NCBI GenBank assembly: GCA_021646415.1
Contig: SOEU01000009.1
Span: 90,084 to 154,083, forward strand
Length of the DNA: 64,000 nucleotides
Source of the DNA: Candidatus Brocadia sp.
Lineage (GTDB): Bacteria > Planctomycetota > Brocadiia > Brocadiales > Brocadiaceae
Direction of reading: 5' to 3'
The notes below the pieces were generated by a model. It was not told where the DNA came from. It made no database searches and was given only the letters and a program-made list of their open reading frames with translations. A program made the translations under genes and the position numbers. This document shows positions 16,703-26,109 of this stretch, piece by piece. How positions within the stretch are numbered: the stretch's first letter is position 1; every line of letters begins with the position of its first letter.

Positions 16703-18544
16703 ATGACAATGGTTAATAATGAAACGAGAAATCAGCAACTACAAAAACCACAAATAATTATCGGTATGGCCTCCTGCGGTTTGGGTGCCGGCGCCAGGAA
16801 TGTGTTGAAAAGTGTCGAACATGAGTTGAAAAAACAAAAACTTGAGGCAGACATATTGCATACTGGTTGTATCGGCATGTGCGCGCATGAAGTACTCATG
16901 GACGTAATCTTTCCGGGCCGCACACGGGTAACTTACGGAAATGTAAAAACCACGATGGTTCCACAAATATTAGAAGAACACGTGGGGAAGGGAGAGGCAG
17001 TTAAAAAATTCGTCATGTCACAGATGTATCTGGACGATAAAACGGTTATCCCCTATGAAGGGTTACCTTTTTTTGACGACCTGGAGATGAATAAGGGACA
17101 AAAGAAATATATTCTCAGGAATTGTGGATATATTGACCCCGATAGCATTGATGAATATATTGCACGGGGTGGATACACTGCGCTCGAAAAGGTCCTCAAG
17201 GCCATGACTCCTAAGGCCGTGATTGATGAAATAAGCAAATCGGGCCTCAGAGGCCGTGGAGGTGGTGGTTTTCCAACCGGTGAAAAGTGGGCATCCTGTG
17301 CCAAGTATTCCGCCGACGAAAAGTTTGTCTTATGCAATGCCGACGAAGGCGACCCGGGTGCCTTTATGGATAGGAGCCTTCTGGAAGGTGACCCCCACGC
17401 TGTCTTAGAGGGTATGATCATTGCCGGGTATGCTATCAACGCTACGAGTGGTTACATTTACGTTCGCGCTGAATACCCTTTGGCAGTCAAAAGATTAAAA
17501 CACACCATTGAAGAGGCCAAAAAGCGTGGCTTTCTGGGAGAAAACATACTGAAAAGCGGATACAACCTGGAAATGTATATAAAAGAAGGGGCTGGTGCCT
17601 TTGTCTGCGGTGAATCGACTTCATTGCAAAATTCCATTGAAGGCAAACGAGGTATGCCCCGTACAAGACCACCGCAATCTGTGGAAGCTGGTTTATGGGA
17701 TAAGCCTACATGCTTAAACAATGTTGAAACCTTTGCCAACGTACCGTTTATTATCAATAAAGGCGCGGATTGGTATTCCCGGATCGGTACCGAAAACAGT
17801 AAAGGGACAAAAATCTTTTCCCTGACCGGAAAGATAAAAAATGCTGGCCTTGTTGAGGTTCCCATGGGCACTACAATCAGGCAAATTGTATTCGATATGG
17901 GCGGCGGTATTCCGAAAAAGAAAAAATTCAAGGCAGTGCAGATCGGGGGGCCTTCTGGTGGATGCCTTCCTGAGCCCCTGCTGGATTCACCAATAGATTA
18001 CGAGTCGCTTGTCGGGGCTGGTGCAATGATGGGTTCGGGAAGTTTTGTGGTAGTTGACGATACTACCTGTATGGTAGAGATGGCACGGTTCTTTATGAAT
18101 TTTTGCGCCAATGAATCATGTGGAAAATGTCCACCCTGTCGGATTGGCACTACCCTTATGCTGGATATCCTTACCCGCATTACCGTGGGACAGGGGGAAG
18201 AGAAGGATCTGGAAGTACTAGAACAGATGAGTGATGAGATGAAGGTGATGTCCCTTTGCGGTCTTGGGCAATCTGCACCAAATCCCGTAAAATCTACTAT
18301 CCGATATTTTAGGGATGAATACATTGCGCACATCCGTGACAAAACCTGCCCAACCGCCACGTGTGTCGCCCTTCACAAGTACGAAGTAATTCCGGAAAAA
18401 TGTACCAAGTGTCAGGCATGTATTCGCAACTGCCCGGTGAAGGCAATTAGCGGGAGTACAATGAAGGTTGCTTTTATCAATAAAGAAAAATGCATTAAGT
18501 GTAATCTCTGTTATGAAAAATGTAATTTTATGGCGATAAAATGA
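16703..18544 (+). CDS. nuoF: NADH-quinone oxidoreductase subunit F, extended form with thioredoxin-like N-terminus and 2x[4Fe-4S] C-terminus
   Basis: 613 residues, about 180 more than E. coli NuoF. Residues 1-110 form a thioredoxin-like domain with a partial cysteine set (GMASCGLGAGARN, TGCIGMC). The core has the FMN/NADH segment GLRGRGGGGFPTGEKW near 180 and the N3 cluster motif ESCGKCPPCRIGT near 475. The tail (from about 555) is a two-cluster ferredoxin, CTKCQACIRNCPVKAI and CIKCNLCYEKCNF. This layout is typical of NADP-reducing and bifurcating hydrogenase subunits (HndC/HydB type), so ferredoxin could exchange electrons here. It overlaps nuoG by four bases. Confidence 0.94.
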   Translation: MTMVNNETRNQQLQKPQIIIGMASCGLGAGARNVLKSVEHELKKQKLEADILHTGCIGMCAHEVLMDVIFPGRTRVTYGNVKTTMVPQILEEHVGKGEAVKKFVMSQMYLDDKTVIPYEGLPFFDDLEMNKGQKKYILRNCGYIDPDSIDEYIARGGYTALEKVLKAMTPKAVIDEISKSGLRGRGGGGFPTGEKWASCAKYSADEKFVLCNADEGDPGAFMDRSLLEGDPHAVLEGMIIAGYAINATSGYIYVRAEYPLAVKRLKHTIEEAKKRGFLGENILKSGYNLEMYIKEGAGAFVCGESTSLQNSIEGKRGMPRTRPPQSVEAGLWDKPTCLNNVETFANVPFIINKGADWYSRIGTENSKGTKIFSLTGKIKNAGLVEVPMGTTIRQIVFDMGGGIPKKKKFKAVQIGGPSGGCLPEPLLDSPIDYESLVGAGAMMGSGSFVVVDDTTCMVEMARFFMNFCANESCGKCPPCRIGTTLMLDILTRITVGQGEEKDLEVLEQMSDEMKVMSLCGLGQSAPNPVKSTIRYFRDEYIAHIRDKTCPTATCVALHKYEVIPEKCTKCQACIRNCPVKAISGSTMKVAFINKEKCIKCNLCYEKCNFMAIK

Positions 18545-21186
18545 ATATCATACATCTTGTTATTGATGATAAACCCATCGTTGCCCCCGAAGGGACGAAT
18601 ATATTCCAGGCAGCCCTGGACAACGACATTTATGTTCCCGGACTGTGTTATCATCCGAAACTCTCCCAATTTGGGGGTTGCAGACTCTGTTTTGTGGAAG
18701 TCACTGAACGGAAAAGGACCGGACACCGATTTGCCTGTGCGCACCCCGTTTCTGAGGGAATGATTGTAAAAGTAAACACGCCAAAAGTAATCCGGTATCG
18801 AAAGTCCGTTATGGAATATTTGCTGGCCCATCATGAACTCTCTTGCCCTACCTGTGATAAATCCGGTGAATGCGGATTACAAAATATTACCAACGAACTG
18901 AATCTGGGCCCGGGCAGATTTAAGTCCGTGAGGATGCATTACCCGGTGATTCGGGATAATCCGGTTTTAGAATTAAACCGGAACCGGTGTATTTTGTGCG
19001 GTCGATGTGTAAGCGCATGCAAAGAGATTGAAGGTGTTAGCGCCATCGACTTCCAAAACCGCGGCTTTAAAACAGTCATTGGTACCGCCTTCGACAGGCC
19101 GCTGGACTGTAGTTTCTGTGGTGGCTGCGTTGCGGTGTGTCCAACGGGTGCCTGGCAAGACAGAACCCTGGGGTTCAAGGGCAGGCCATGGGAATTTAAA
19201 AGTACGCCTACGATTTGTCCATACTGTTCTGTTGGCTGTACGGTCGTTGTAAATACAAAGGTGGAAAGTGTGAGGCGTATCACATCGCATGATCGGTTAG
19301 GAATAAATGAAGGTAACCTCTGTGTGAAAGGCAGATTTGGCCACGAATTTATCCATTCTCCTGAACGTATAAAGACACCTTTAATCAGAAAGAATGGTGA
19401 ATTATATCCTGCCTCGTGGGATGATGCCATCGATTACGTATCAAAAAGATTCCAGCAAATTATAAACGAACATGGCGGGAAATCGGTAGGTGGCATTGGT
19501 TCTGAAAAATGCACGAACGAGGACAACTATCTCTTCCAGAAATTCTGCCGGTCTGTCCTGGGAACGAATCATATTGATAACATGTCCAATATAAGATCAC
19601 CGTATCTAAACAGGTTGATTTATCAATCTGTTGTGAATGGGATTGCGGCTCCGTCACTGAAAGAGTTAGAAAAGGCAAACACCCTGTTCTTTTTGGGAGT
19701 TGATATGACAGAGGCTCATCCTGTAGCCGGAAGTATGGCACGAAAGGCTATAAGAATGAATAATGCCAATCTCATTGTTGCCAATATAAGAAACGTTCAA
19801 TTTAATAACGTAGCCAAAAATGATATCCGTTTAAAATATACTTTGGGAAGCCAGGCCATATTCATGAACGCCTTGCTTAAAGTAATTATCGATGAGAACC
19901 TGGTTGACTTAAAAAAGGTAGAAATATCGACGAACAATTTTCATGAATTACGTTCATCATTAGATAAGTTCAGTATGAGGGAGGCCTCTCAATCAACCGG
20001 TATTTCTGAAGAAACCATCAGAAGCGTATCCACTTTATTAGCAAAACCCGGGAATTGTTGTATCGTTTGTGGTAAGGACATTGAAGAAGATCCTTTCGGA
20101 GAGATCACAATACGGGCTTTAATGAACCTCTGCGCACTGATTAATGTTGCTCATGATGAAAAAACCGGTTCTGGCAAAACCTCGGTTCTGTTTTCAAGAT
20201 ATCATAATAATTCTCAGGGCGTAAATGATATGGGAGTTGCCCCTGGATTCTTTCCGGGATATGGTAATATCAATGATGCTTCCGGCAGGGAAACGGTCGA
20301 AAAACTATGGGGCGTGAAACTTGCTGACGATATTTCTCAAAAAGACTCCGTGAATATTATTGATCATGCGCTCAATGGAAAATTAAAAGCGCTCTATGTT
20401 ATGGGAGAAAATCCCGTTATAAAATATCCTTATGGCAAAGATATCAGGGAAGCATTGAGAAAGATCGACTTTATTGTTGCCCAGGACGCATTCCTGACTG
20501 AAACGGCACAACTGGCAGATGTTGTCCTCCCCACCGCTACTTATGCCGAAAAGGAAGGGACATTCACCAACATGGGGATGACCGTACAACGGCTAAATAA
20601 AGCTATTCCGCCAGTGGGAGAAGCCAGACCAGATTGGCAAATTATTTGTGACCTTGCCAAAAAGATGGGACAACCCTATTCATACATCTCCCCAAAAGAG
20701 ATTTTGGCTGAAATAAAAGGCATAGCTCCCATGTATACGGGGATCAATTATGACCGGTTGAAAAGAAAGGAATTTTCATGGGTATCTTCTGTTTATAGCA
20801 GAAATGAACCAACAAAGTATACGTTTGAAATTATAAAACCTCAACCGGTAACCATGACAAAGAGAAGGGATTTTCCCTTTCTCTTGCTCACAGGCGCAAG
20901 TTTGAATCATCAAGGTACTTTTTCCCGGCATTCAAAGTCCCTTACTCTGGTTGCCCCGGAATGTTTTGTGGAAATAAACAGTAAAGATGCCCACGAAATG
21001 GATATCCAGGATAGGGATATGGTTATCATTGAATCTATGCAAAATAAGATAAAACTCAGGGCAGAGGTTACCGGTAAACCACCAGAAGGTATAGTTTTTG
21101 TTTCTGAAGACTATGAGTGGGTGCCTGTAAATCTCCTGCGTGACAGGGTATATACCCCTGTCAAAATTTACAAGGAGCAAGGGTAA
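18541..21186 (+). CDS. nuoG: NADH-quinone oxidoreductase subunit G, formate-dehydrogenase-like
   Basis: 881 residues. From the N-terminus: [2Fe-2S] ferredoxin (CYHPKLSQFGGCRLC), His/Cys cluster (HHELSCPTCDKSGECG), two [4Fe-4S] sites (CILCGRCVSACKE and CSFCGGCVAVCPTGAW), and then a molybdopterin-oxidoreductase domain opening with CPYCSVGCTVVV (about 227). That domain is closer to formate dehydrogenase alpha chains than E. coli NuoG is, but the position of the Mo-ligand Cys/Sec reads MSNIRSPYLN, with no Cys and no in-frame TGA, so I do not expect formate oxidation. It overlaps nuoF, and a desulforedoxin-like gene follows after four bases. Confidence 0.92.
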   Translation: MNIIHLVIDDKPIVAPEGTNIFQAALDNDIYVPGLCYHPKLSQFGGCRLCFVEVTERKRTGHRFACAHPVSEGMIVKVNTPKVIRYRKSVMEYLLAHHELSCPTCDKSGECGLQNITNELNLGPGRFKSVRMHYPVIRDNPVLELNRNRCILCGRCVSACKEIEGVSAIDFQNRGFKTVIGTAFDRPLDCSFCGGCVAVCPTGAWQDRTLGFKGRPWEFKSTPTICPYCSVGCTVVVNTKVESVRRITSHDRLGINEGNLCVKGRFGHEFIHSPERIKTPLIRKNGELYPASWDDAIDYVSKRFQQIINEHGGKSVGGIGSEKCTNEDNYLFQKFCRSVLGTNHIDNMSNIRSPYLNRLIYQSVVNGIAAPSLKELEKANTLFFLGVDMTEAHPVAGSMARKAIRMNNANLIVANIRNVQFNNVAKNDIRLKYTLGSQAIFMNALLKVIIDENLVDLKKVEISTNNFHELRSSLDKFSMREASQSTGISEETIRSVSTLLAKPGNCCIVCGKDIEEDPFGEITIRALMNLCALINVAHDEKTGSGKTSVLFSRYHNNSQGVNDMGVAPGFFPGYGNINDASGRETVEKLWGVKLADDISQKDSVNIIDHALNGKLKALYVMGENPVIKYPYGKDIREALRKIDFIVAQDAFLTETAQLADVVLPTATYAEKEGTFTNMGMTVQRLNKAIPPVGEARPDWQIICDLAKKMGQPYSYISPKEILAEIKGIAPMYTGINYDRLKRKEFSWVSSVYSRNEPTKYTFEIIKPQPVTMTKRRDFPFLLLTGASLNHQGTFSRHSKSLTLVAPECFVEINSKDAHEMDIQDRDMVIIESMQNKIKLRAEVTGKPPEGIVFVSEDYEWVPVNLLRDRVYTPVKIYKEQG

Positions 21187-21190
21187 ATAT

Positions 21191-21472
21191 ATGGCAAAAA
21201 AGGGGCAAACATATTTTTGCGAGATCTGCAGGCAAAAAGTAGTTGTCACGAAAGAAGGCTTTGGGGTACTGGTATGCTGCGGTCAGGAAATGCACTTGGT
21301 GGGCGTCAAGGGAATGATGGCCACCTGGACAACAGTTCATCATAAGCCCGAGGGAGGGGTAAAATTTGTATGCAATGTATGTGGACAGGAAATAGATGTG
21401 ATTGTTGAGACGACCGGTATATTGGAATGTTGCGGCCAGAAGATGCAGCGGAAAGAGGCAAACGTTCACTAA
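21191..21472 (+). CDS. Small protein with two desulforedoxin-like Fe(Cys)4 domains
   Basis: 93 residues from ATG at 21191 (the frame extends back into nuoG, but that part is not credible). The sequence is an internal duplication: FCEICRQKVVV...GVLVCCGQEM and VCNVCGQEIDV...GILECCGQKM. Each half has the C-x2-C...CC spacing of desulforedoxin and the N-terminal domain of desulfoferrodoxin, which bind one iron with four cysteines. No superoxide-reductase active-site domain follows. It lies between nuoG and nuoH with no spare bases before nuoH, so it is co-translated with complex I. It could be an electron carrier, a redox sensor or an assembly factor. Confidence 0.8.
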   Translation: MAKKGQTYFCEICRQKVVVTKEGFGVLVCCGQEMHLVGVKGMMATWTTVHHKPEGGVKFVCNVCGQEIDVIVETTGILECCGQKMQRKEANVH

Positions 21473-22468
21473 ATGAATAAAGAGTTGCTTGTATACCTTA
21501 TTATTGCCTGCATAAAGATCTTTCTGGTATTCGGTGTGATCCAGCTTATGGTTATTTCCATGATCTGGCTCGAAAGAAAGATCATGGCGCACATGCAGGT
21601 GCGGCTGGGGCCAATGCGTGTAGGTCCTCACGGATTGTTGCAACCCATTGCCGACGGCATAAAACTCCTGTTCAAGGAAGATATTATTCCTGAGAAGGCA
21701 AGTAAGCTGCTTTTTATACTGGCTCCCGCTATGGCAATGATTCCTGCCCTGATGACCTTTGCCGTTATCCCCTTTGGAGATAAGGTAAGGATCTTTGGAT
21801 ACAATGTAGATCTGGTAATTACCGATATCAATATCGGGTTTCTTTACATTTTTGCAGTATCCTCTTTAGGTATTTACGGCATTGTTATGGCCGGCTGGGC
21901 ATCAAACAATAAATACTCATTATTGGGTGGGATACGGTCTTCAGCTCAGATGATCAGTTACGAACTGACCCTTGGGCTATCGCTCATCGGAGTGGTCATG
22001 TTAACTGAATCGTTAAGTTTGGTGGATGTTGTCAATGCCCAGGCGAAATTATGGAATATTGTATTACAACCGGTCGGATTTTTTATTTACGCCACAAGCG
22101 CTATAGCCGAGGTCAATCGCTGTCCGTTTGATCTCCCGGAGGCAGAGTCAGAACTGGTGGCAGGTTATCATACGGAATACAGTAGTATGAAATTCGCCAT
22201 GTTCTTCATGGCAGAATATGCCAACATGATCACGGTATCTGCAATTGCTGTAACCTTTTTCCTGGGCGGATGGCAGGGGCCATTTTTACCTCCGGTAGTA
22301 TGGTTCATGTTAAAATTGTCAGCCTGCTTATTTTTCTTTATCTGGATACGGTCAACATTCCCAAGGCTCAGGTACGACCAATTAATGCATTTTGGCTGGA
22401 AGTTCCTGTTACCACTTTCACTACTTAATATTATAATTACAGGACTTATTATAGTTATTAAGGGATAA
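21473..22468 (+). CDS. nuoH: NADH-quinone oxidoreductase subunit H
   Basis: 331-residue membrane subunit (ND1 type) with about eight helices that forms the quinone-access channel. Conserved segments: WLERKIMAHMQVRLGPMRVG in loop 1, GLLQPIADGIKLLFKEDI, SSAQMISYELTLGLSLIGV, and RCPFDLPEAESELVAGYHTE followed by the C-terminal FIWIRSTFPRLRYDQLMHFG. The ATG directly follows the stop of the desulforedoxin-like gene. Confidence 0.97.
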   Translation: MNKELLVYLIIACIKIFLVFGVIQLMVISMIWLERKIMAHMQVRLGPMRVGPHGLLQPIADGIKLLFKEDIIPEKASKLLFILAPAMAMIPALMTFAVIPFGDKVRIFGYNVDLVITDINIGFLYIFAVSSLGIYGIVMAGWASNNKYSLLGGIRSSAQMISYELTLGLSLIGVVMLTESLSLVDVVNAQAKLWNIVLQPVGFFIYATSAIAEVNRCPFDLPEAESELVAGYHTEYSSMKFAMFFMAEYANMITVSAIAVTFFLGGWQGPFLPPVVWFMLKLSACLFFFIWIRSTFPRLRYDQLMHFGWKFLLPLSLLNIIITGLIIVIKG

Positions 22469-22469
22469 C

Positions 22470-22895
22470 ATGATTTTACCGCTCATTAAAGGTCTGATAC
22501 TCACACTCAAACGATTCCTTAATCCGAGCACTTGTGCCACAATGCAGTACCCGGACGAGCGGCCAAAACTCTCCACAAGGTTTCGCGGGTTGCCTGAATT
22601 ACAAATAGGAAAAGACGGCAGGGAAAAGTGTGTCGCATGCGGCCTGTGTGCCAGGGTGTGCCCCTCACAGTGCATTACTGTCGAGGGAGCCGAGGATGAA
22701 ACGCACAGGAGGTATCCCGAAATTTATGAATTGGATGCATTCCGCTGTATTTTTTGCGGATACTGCGAAGAGGCCTGTCCGGTAAGAGCCATAATTCTCA
22801 GAGACACCTTTGAACTGGCAACCTATCAAAACAAGGACGTCTTCGATAAGGAAAAATTATTAGACCTCACGAGGAAGAGGGATCTACCGAGGTAA
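22470..22895 (+). CDS. nuoI: NADH-quinone oxidoreductase subunit I
   Basis: 141-residue ferredoxin-like subunit carrying clusters N6a and N6b, the wire between NuoG and NuoB. Two [4Fe-4S] motifs are intact: CVACGLCARVCPSQCI and CIFCGYCEEACPVRAI. The N-terminal amphipathic helix (LIKGLILTLKRFL) contacts the membrane arm. It starts two bases after the nuoH stop. A 39-base gap precedes nuoJ. Confidence 0.97.
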   Translation: MILPLIKGLILTLKRFLNPSTCATMQYPDERPKLSTRFRGLPELQIGKDGREKCVACGLCARVCPSQCITVEGAEDETHRRYPEIYELDAFRCIFCGYCEEACPVRAIILRDTFELATYQNKDVFDKEKLLDLTRKRDLPR

Positions 22896-22934
22896 GCATT
22901 GGCTAAAAAAAGAATTTTGATAAAGTAATACCCT

Positions 22935-23444
22935 ATGGAATCCTATTTATTTTATATAATGGCTGCTGTTGCCGTAATCACTGCGGTTTATCTTATCTTT
23001 GAGAAAAACCCGGTCTTTGGCGCTTTATATCTTATTCAGACCATGGTCGGCATCGCGGTGCTCTATATATTGCTTGAGGCGCAATTCATTGCCGCTGTTC
23101 AGATCATTGTATATGCAGGGGCTATCATGGTGCTCTTTCTTTTTGTGATCATGCTGTTAAACCTGAACATTAAGGAAGAGGCAAAGAACGCATTACCCTT
23201 TCAAAGGATACCTGCTGTCCTTATGGGAATTGCATTGTTTACCGTCATTTGTATAGTCATCAAATCGAAACTCTTGCAGGGAAAACAAGGCGAATATACA
23301 TCGGCCTACATAAATAGTATTGGAAACACAAAACTGATTGGCAATTTATTATTCACCGATTATCTGCTGCCATTCGAGATAACTTCTATTCTCCTGTTCG
23401 TAGCGGCTATCGGGGCCATTATGCTGGCAAAGAGAAAACTATAA
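22935..23444 (+). CDS. nuoJ: NADH-quinone oxidoreductase subunit J
   Basis: 169-residue membrane subunit (ND6 type) with five predicted helices. The conserved third helix is seen in AAVQIIVYAGAIMVLFLFVIML, where the pi-bulge lies. The last helix is FEITSILLFVAAIGAIMLAK. It abuts nuoK with no spacer. Confidence 0.96.
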   Translation: MESYLFYIMAAVAVITAVYLIFEKNPVFGALYLIQTMVGIAVLYILLEAQFIAAVQIIVYAGAIMVLFLFVIMLLNLNIKEEAKNALPFQRIPAVLMGIALFTVICIVIKSKLLQGKQGEYTSAYINSIGNTKLIGNLLFTDYLLPFEITSILLFVAAIGAIMLAKRKL

Positions 23445-23747
23445 ATGATTACCATCACCCACTATCTTGTGCTGAGTGCAATCCTGTTTACGGTCGGTGT
23501 TGTTGGCGTCCTGATACGGAGAAATGCAATCATAATTTTTATGTGTATCGAGCTCATGCTCAATGCCGTTAACCTGTCATTTGTGGCCTTTGCCCATTAT
23601 CTTAATTCCATGCAAGGCCAGTTATTTGTATTTTTTACTATGACCGTTGCCGCAGCCGAGGCTGCTGTCGGTTTGGCCATTATCGTAGCAGTGTTCAGGA
23701 ATAAAGAAACCGTAAATATTGACGATATAAATATCATGAAATGGTAG
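23445..23747 (+). CDS. nuoK: NADH-quinone oxidoreductase subunit K
   Basis: 100 residues, normal for NuoK (ND4L), with three helices. The two glutamates needed for proton transfer are in [14 protein letters not shown] and [17 protein letters not shown]. It starts immediately after nuoJ and is followed by nuoL after seven bases. Confidence 0.97.
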   Translation: MITITHYLVLSAILFTVGVVGVLIRRNAIIIFMCIELMLNAVNLSFVAFAHYLNSMQGQLFVFFTMTVAAAEAAVGLAIIVAVFRNKETVNIDDINIMKW

Positions 23748-23754
23748 GGACTGC

Positions 23755-25686
23755 ATGCTCAATCTTGTTGCGCTGATCTTGGTATTTCCCTTAATTGGGG
23801 CGGCTATCAACGGTCTTATCGGTAAAAGGCTGCACAAGGAAACTGTTGGCTACATTGCCTGCGGGGCAATCGGCCTGTCCTTGTTCATCTCGATACTCGT
23901 ATTTTGCGGACTCATTTTCCTCCCTCCCGACGAACGGCTGTTTGAAAAACATCTCTTTAGCTGGATTGAGTCCGGCTCATTCAAATCGGCTGCGGGTCTG
24001 CAGGTAGATCCCTTATCTTCACTCATGATCCTTATCGTTACCGGTGTGGGATTCCTTATCCATATCTATTCGATTGGCTATATGCATACCGATAAAGGTT
24101 ACCACCGGTATTTTTGCTACCTGAACCTGTTCACATTCTCAATGTTATTGCTAGTTTTAGGCAATAACTTTCTCCTTATGTTTATTGGATGGGAAGCGGT
24201 AGGGTTATGTTCGTATCTGCTTATCGGCTTCTGGTTTGAGAAGAAGTCAGCCTCAAATGCGGCCAAAAAGGCCTTCGTGGTCAATCGGGTAGGCGATTTT
24301 GGTTTCGCCCTGGGTATCATGCTCATCTTCCTGACTTTCCATAGTATCGATTTTACGGAAGTATTGAGTGCTGCTTCTCATGGAAATTTCGCGGTGGGTA
24401 GCTTCACGGTAACGATCATTACCCTGCTTCTGTTCATGGGCGCAACAGGTAAATCAGCCCAGATACCCCTCTATACGTGGTTGCCAGATGCCATGGAAGG
24501 CCCCACACCTGTCAGCGCACTTATCCATGCGGCAACTATGGTAACGGCGGGCGTCTATATGATTGCACGATGTAATGTCCTGTATATGTTATCCCCATTC
24601 ACGATGACCGTGGTGGCGAGTATTGGCGCAGCGACGGCACTCTTTGCGGCATCCATAGGGTTGGTACAAAATGACATTAAGCGCGTACTGGCTTATTCTA
24701 CGATTAGCCAGTTAGGATATATGTTTCTGGCTTGTGGTGTGGGTGCATTTACCGCAGGTGTCTTCCATCTTATGACCCACGCATTTTTTAAGGCATTGTT
24801 ATTCCTGGGTTCAGGCAGTGTTATTCATGCCCTGTCCGGTGAACAGGATATGAGGAAGATGGGTGGACTGAGACATCATATTCCCGTTACCTACAAGACC
24901 TTCCTGGTTGGCACTGTGGCCATTGCAGGAATTCCGCCCTTTGCAGGATTCTTCAGCAAAGACGAAATTTTATTAGAATCCCTTGTCCTCGGGAACTTCG
25001 TATACTGGATGATTGGGGCATTTGCGGCCTTTTTAACGGCCTTTTATATGTTCCGTTTGTTATTTATGACGTTTCATGGCGAATCCCGTGTGGACCACCA
25101 TGTCATGGAACATCTCCATGAATCCCCTAAAAATATGACACTACCGTTAATAGTACTTGCGGGCCTTTCCTTTTTTGGGGGATTCCTGGGCATCCCCGGT
25201 GTAAGCGCCATTACCAGTTTTTTAGCACCGGTATTTGGTGGGCATGGTCACACTGAAATTTCTGCCACTGAAGCTGGTGTACACCACAGCGCATGGCTTC
25301 CCTATGTAATGATGGTCATTTCCACAGCTATTGCGCTTGCGGGTATATTCCTTGCATATCAAATGTATATGAAAAAACCAGAATTGCCCGGGAAACTGGC
25401 AGAACGGTTCCGGTTAATCCATAAACTCCTGTTGAACAAATATTATGTCGATGAAATCTACGACATCCTTTTTGTAAATTCGACAAAAAAAATCTCGGTC
25501 CAATTATGGAAGCGTGTGGATACCGGGATGATCGATGGTTCTGTAAACGGCATTGCCCGCCTTGTCGGGGGGATTGGTAATGTCTTGCGCCTCTTACAAA
25601 CAGGGTATATACGCAATTACGCCTTTTATATCGTGATCGGTTGTATCTTCATTATCGTGTTTGCCGTGTTGGGCAAAGTAAAGTAA
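23755..25686 (+). CDS. nuoL: NADH-quinone oxidoreductase subunit L
   Basis: 643-residue antiporter-like proton-pumping subunit (ND5). Core motifs: LFIGWEAVGLCSYLLIGFW with the conserved glutamate, GATGKSAQIPLYTWLPDAME and GPTPVSALIHAATMVTAGVY with the pumping lysine and histidine, and NDIKRVLAYSTISQLGYMF. The C-terminal part (about 555-620) forms the long lateral helix, and a final membrane helix (FYIVIGCIFIIVFAVLG) anchors it. After it comes a 423-base repeat-filled gap before nuoM, which is unusual for this operon. Confidence 0.97.
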   Translation: MLNLVALILVFPLIGAAINGLIGKRLHKETVGYIACGAIGLSLFISILVFCGLIFLPPDERLFEKHLFSWIESGSFKSAAGLQVDPLSSLMILIVTGVGFLIHIYSIGYMHTDKGYHRYFCYLNLFTFSMLLLVLGNNFLLMFIGWEAVGLCSYLLIGFWFEKKSASNAAKKAFVVNRVGDFGFALGIMLIFLTFHSIDFTEVLSAASHGNFAVGSFTVTIITLLLFMGATGKSAQIPLYTWLPDAMEGPTPVSALIHAATMVTAGVYMIARCNVLYMLSPFTMTVVASIGAATALFAASIGLVQNDIKRVLAYSTISQLGYMFLACGVGAFTAGVFHLMTHAFFKALLFLGSGSVIHALSGEQDMRKMGGLRHHIPVTYKTFLVGTVAIAGIPPFAGFFSKDEILLESLVLGNFVYWMIGAFAAFLTAFYMFRLLFMTFHGESRVDHHVMEHLHESPKNMTLPLIVLAGLSFFGGFLGIPGVSAITSFLAPVFGGHGHTEISATEAGVHHSAWLPYVMMVISTAIALAGIFLAYQMYMKKPELPGKLAERFRLIHKLLLNKYYVDEIYDILFVNSTKKISVQLWKRVDTGMIDGSVNGIARLVGGIGNVLRLLQTGYIRNYAFYIVIGCIFIIVFAVLGKVK

Positions 25687-25698
25687 GGTTGGGACTGG

Positions 25699-26035
25699 GC
25701 AGGGTGGATTAAGGCGCCGTCTTTTGCGCCGAACCGTTCGACTGAGAGCTCACGACGAAGTCCACCTTTCACATTTTTCTCAATGGTGGATTCGCTTCGC
25801 TTAATCCACCCTACTCAACTAATTTAATGGTGAGAATTTCAAAGCTGCGGTTGTAGAGCGACGGGACTCGCCGCCCTACATTGAGAAAGTCGCCGGAGGC
25901 CTAATTTAATGTTTTCGGTTCTTTTATTACGCTTCGACTATGCCCAGCGTAACGTCATTTAGGGTGAGAGTCGAGGAATCTGATCTAAAAAACTCGAATT
26001 ACCAGGGCATGGATTCCTGCGTTCGCAGGAATGAC
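25699..26035. repeat. Interspersed palindromic repeats in the nuoL-nuoM gap
   Basis: AGGGTGGATTAAG (25701-25713) is repeated in inverted form as CTTAATCCACCCT (25800-25812), bracketing about 90 bases. A second, separate palindrome, ATTCCTGCGTTCGCAGGAAT, lies at 26013-26032. No gene. The elements interrupt an otherwise closely packed operon. Confidence 0.7.
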
Positions 26036-26109
26036 AATAGCCCAAAAAATGTTTTTAACCGTTTTATTCATAATTATCATAGTTGTAATTTAGAAATAAC
26101 CGAATATCT

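Noticed and set aside
18541..21186. NuoG as a formate dehydrogenase (selenoprotein)
   Set aside because: No TGA in frame and no Cys at the Mo-ligand position; the gene lies inside a full nuo operon.
21140..21190. Upstream extension of the desulforedoxin-like gene into nuoG
   Set aside because: The extension lies within nuoG in another frame; the ATG at 21191 gives the normal N-terminus.
25699..26035. CRISPR array in the nuoL-nuoM gap
   Set aside because: The repeats are inverted and of different types, not regularly spaced direct repeats.
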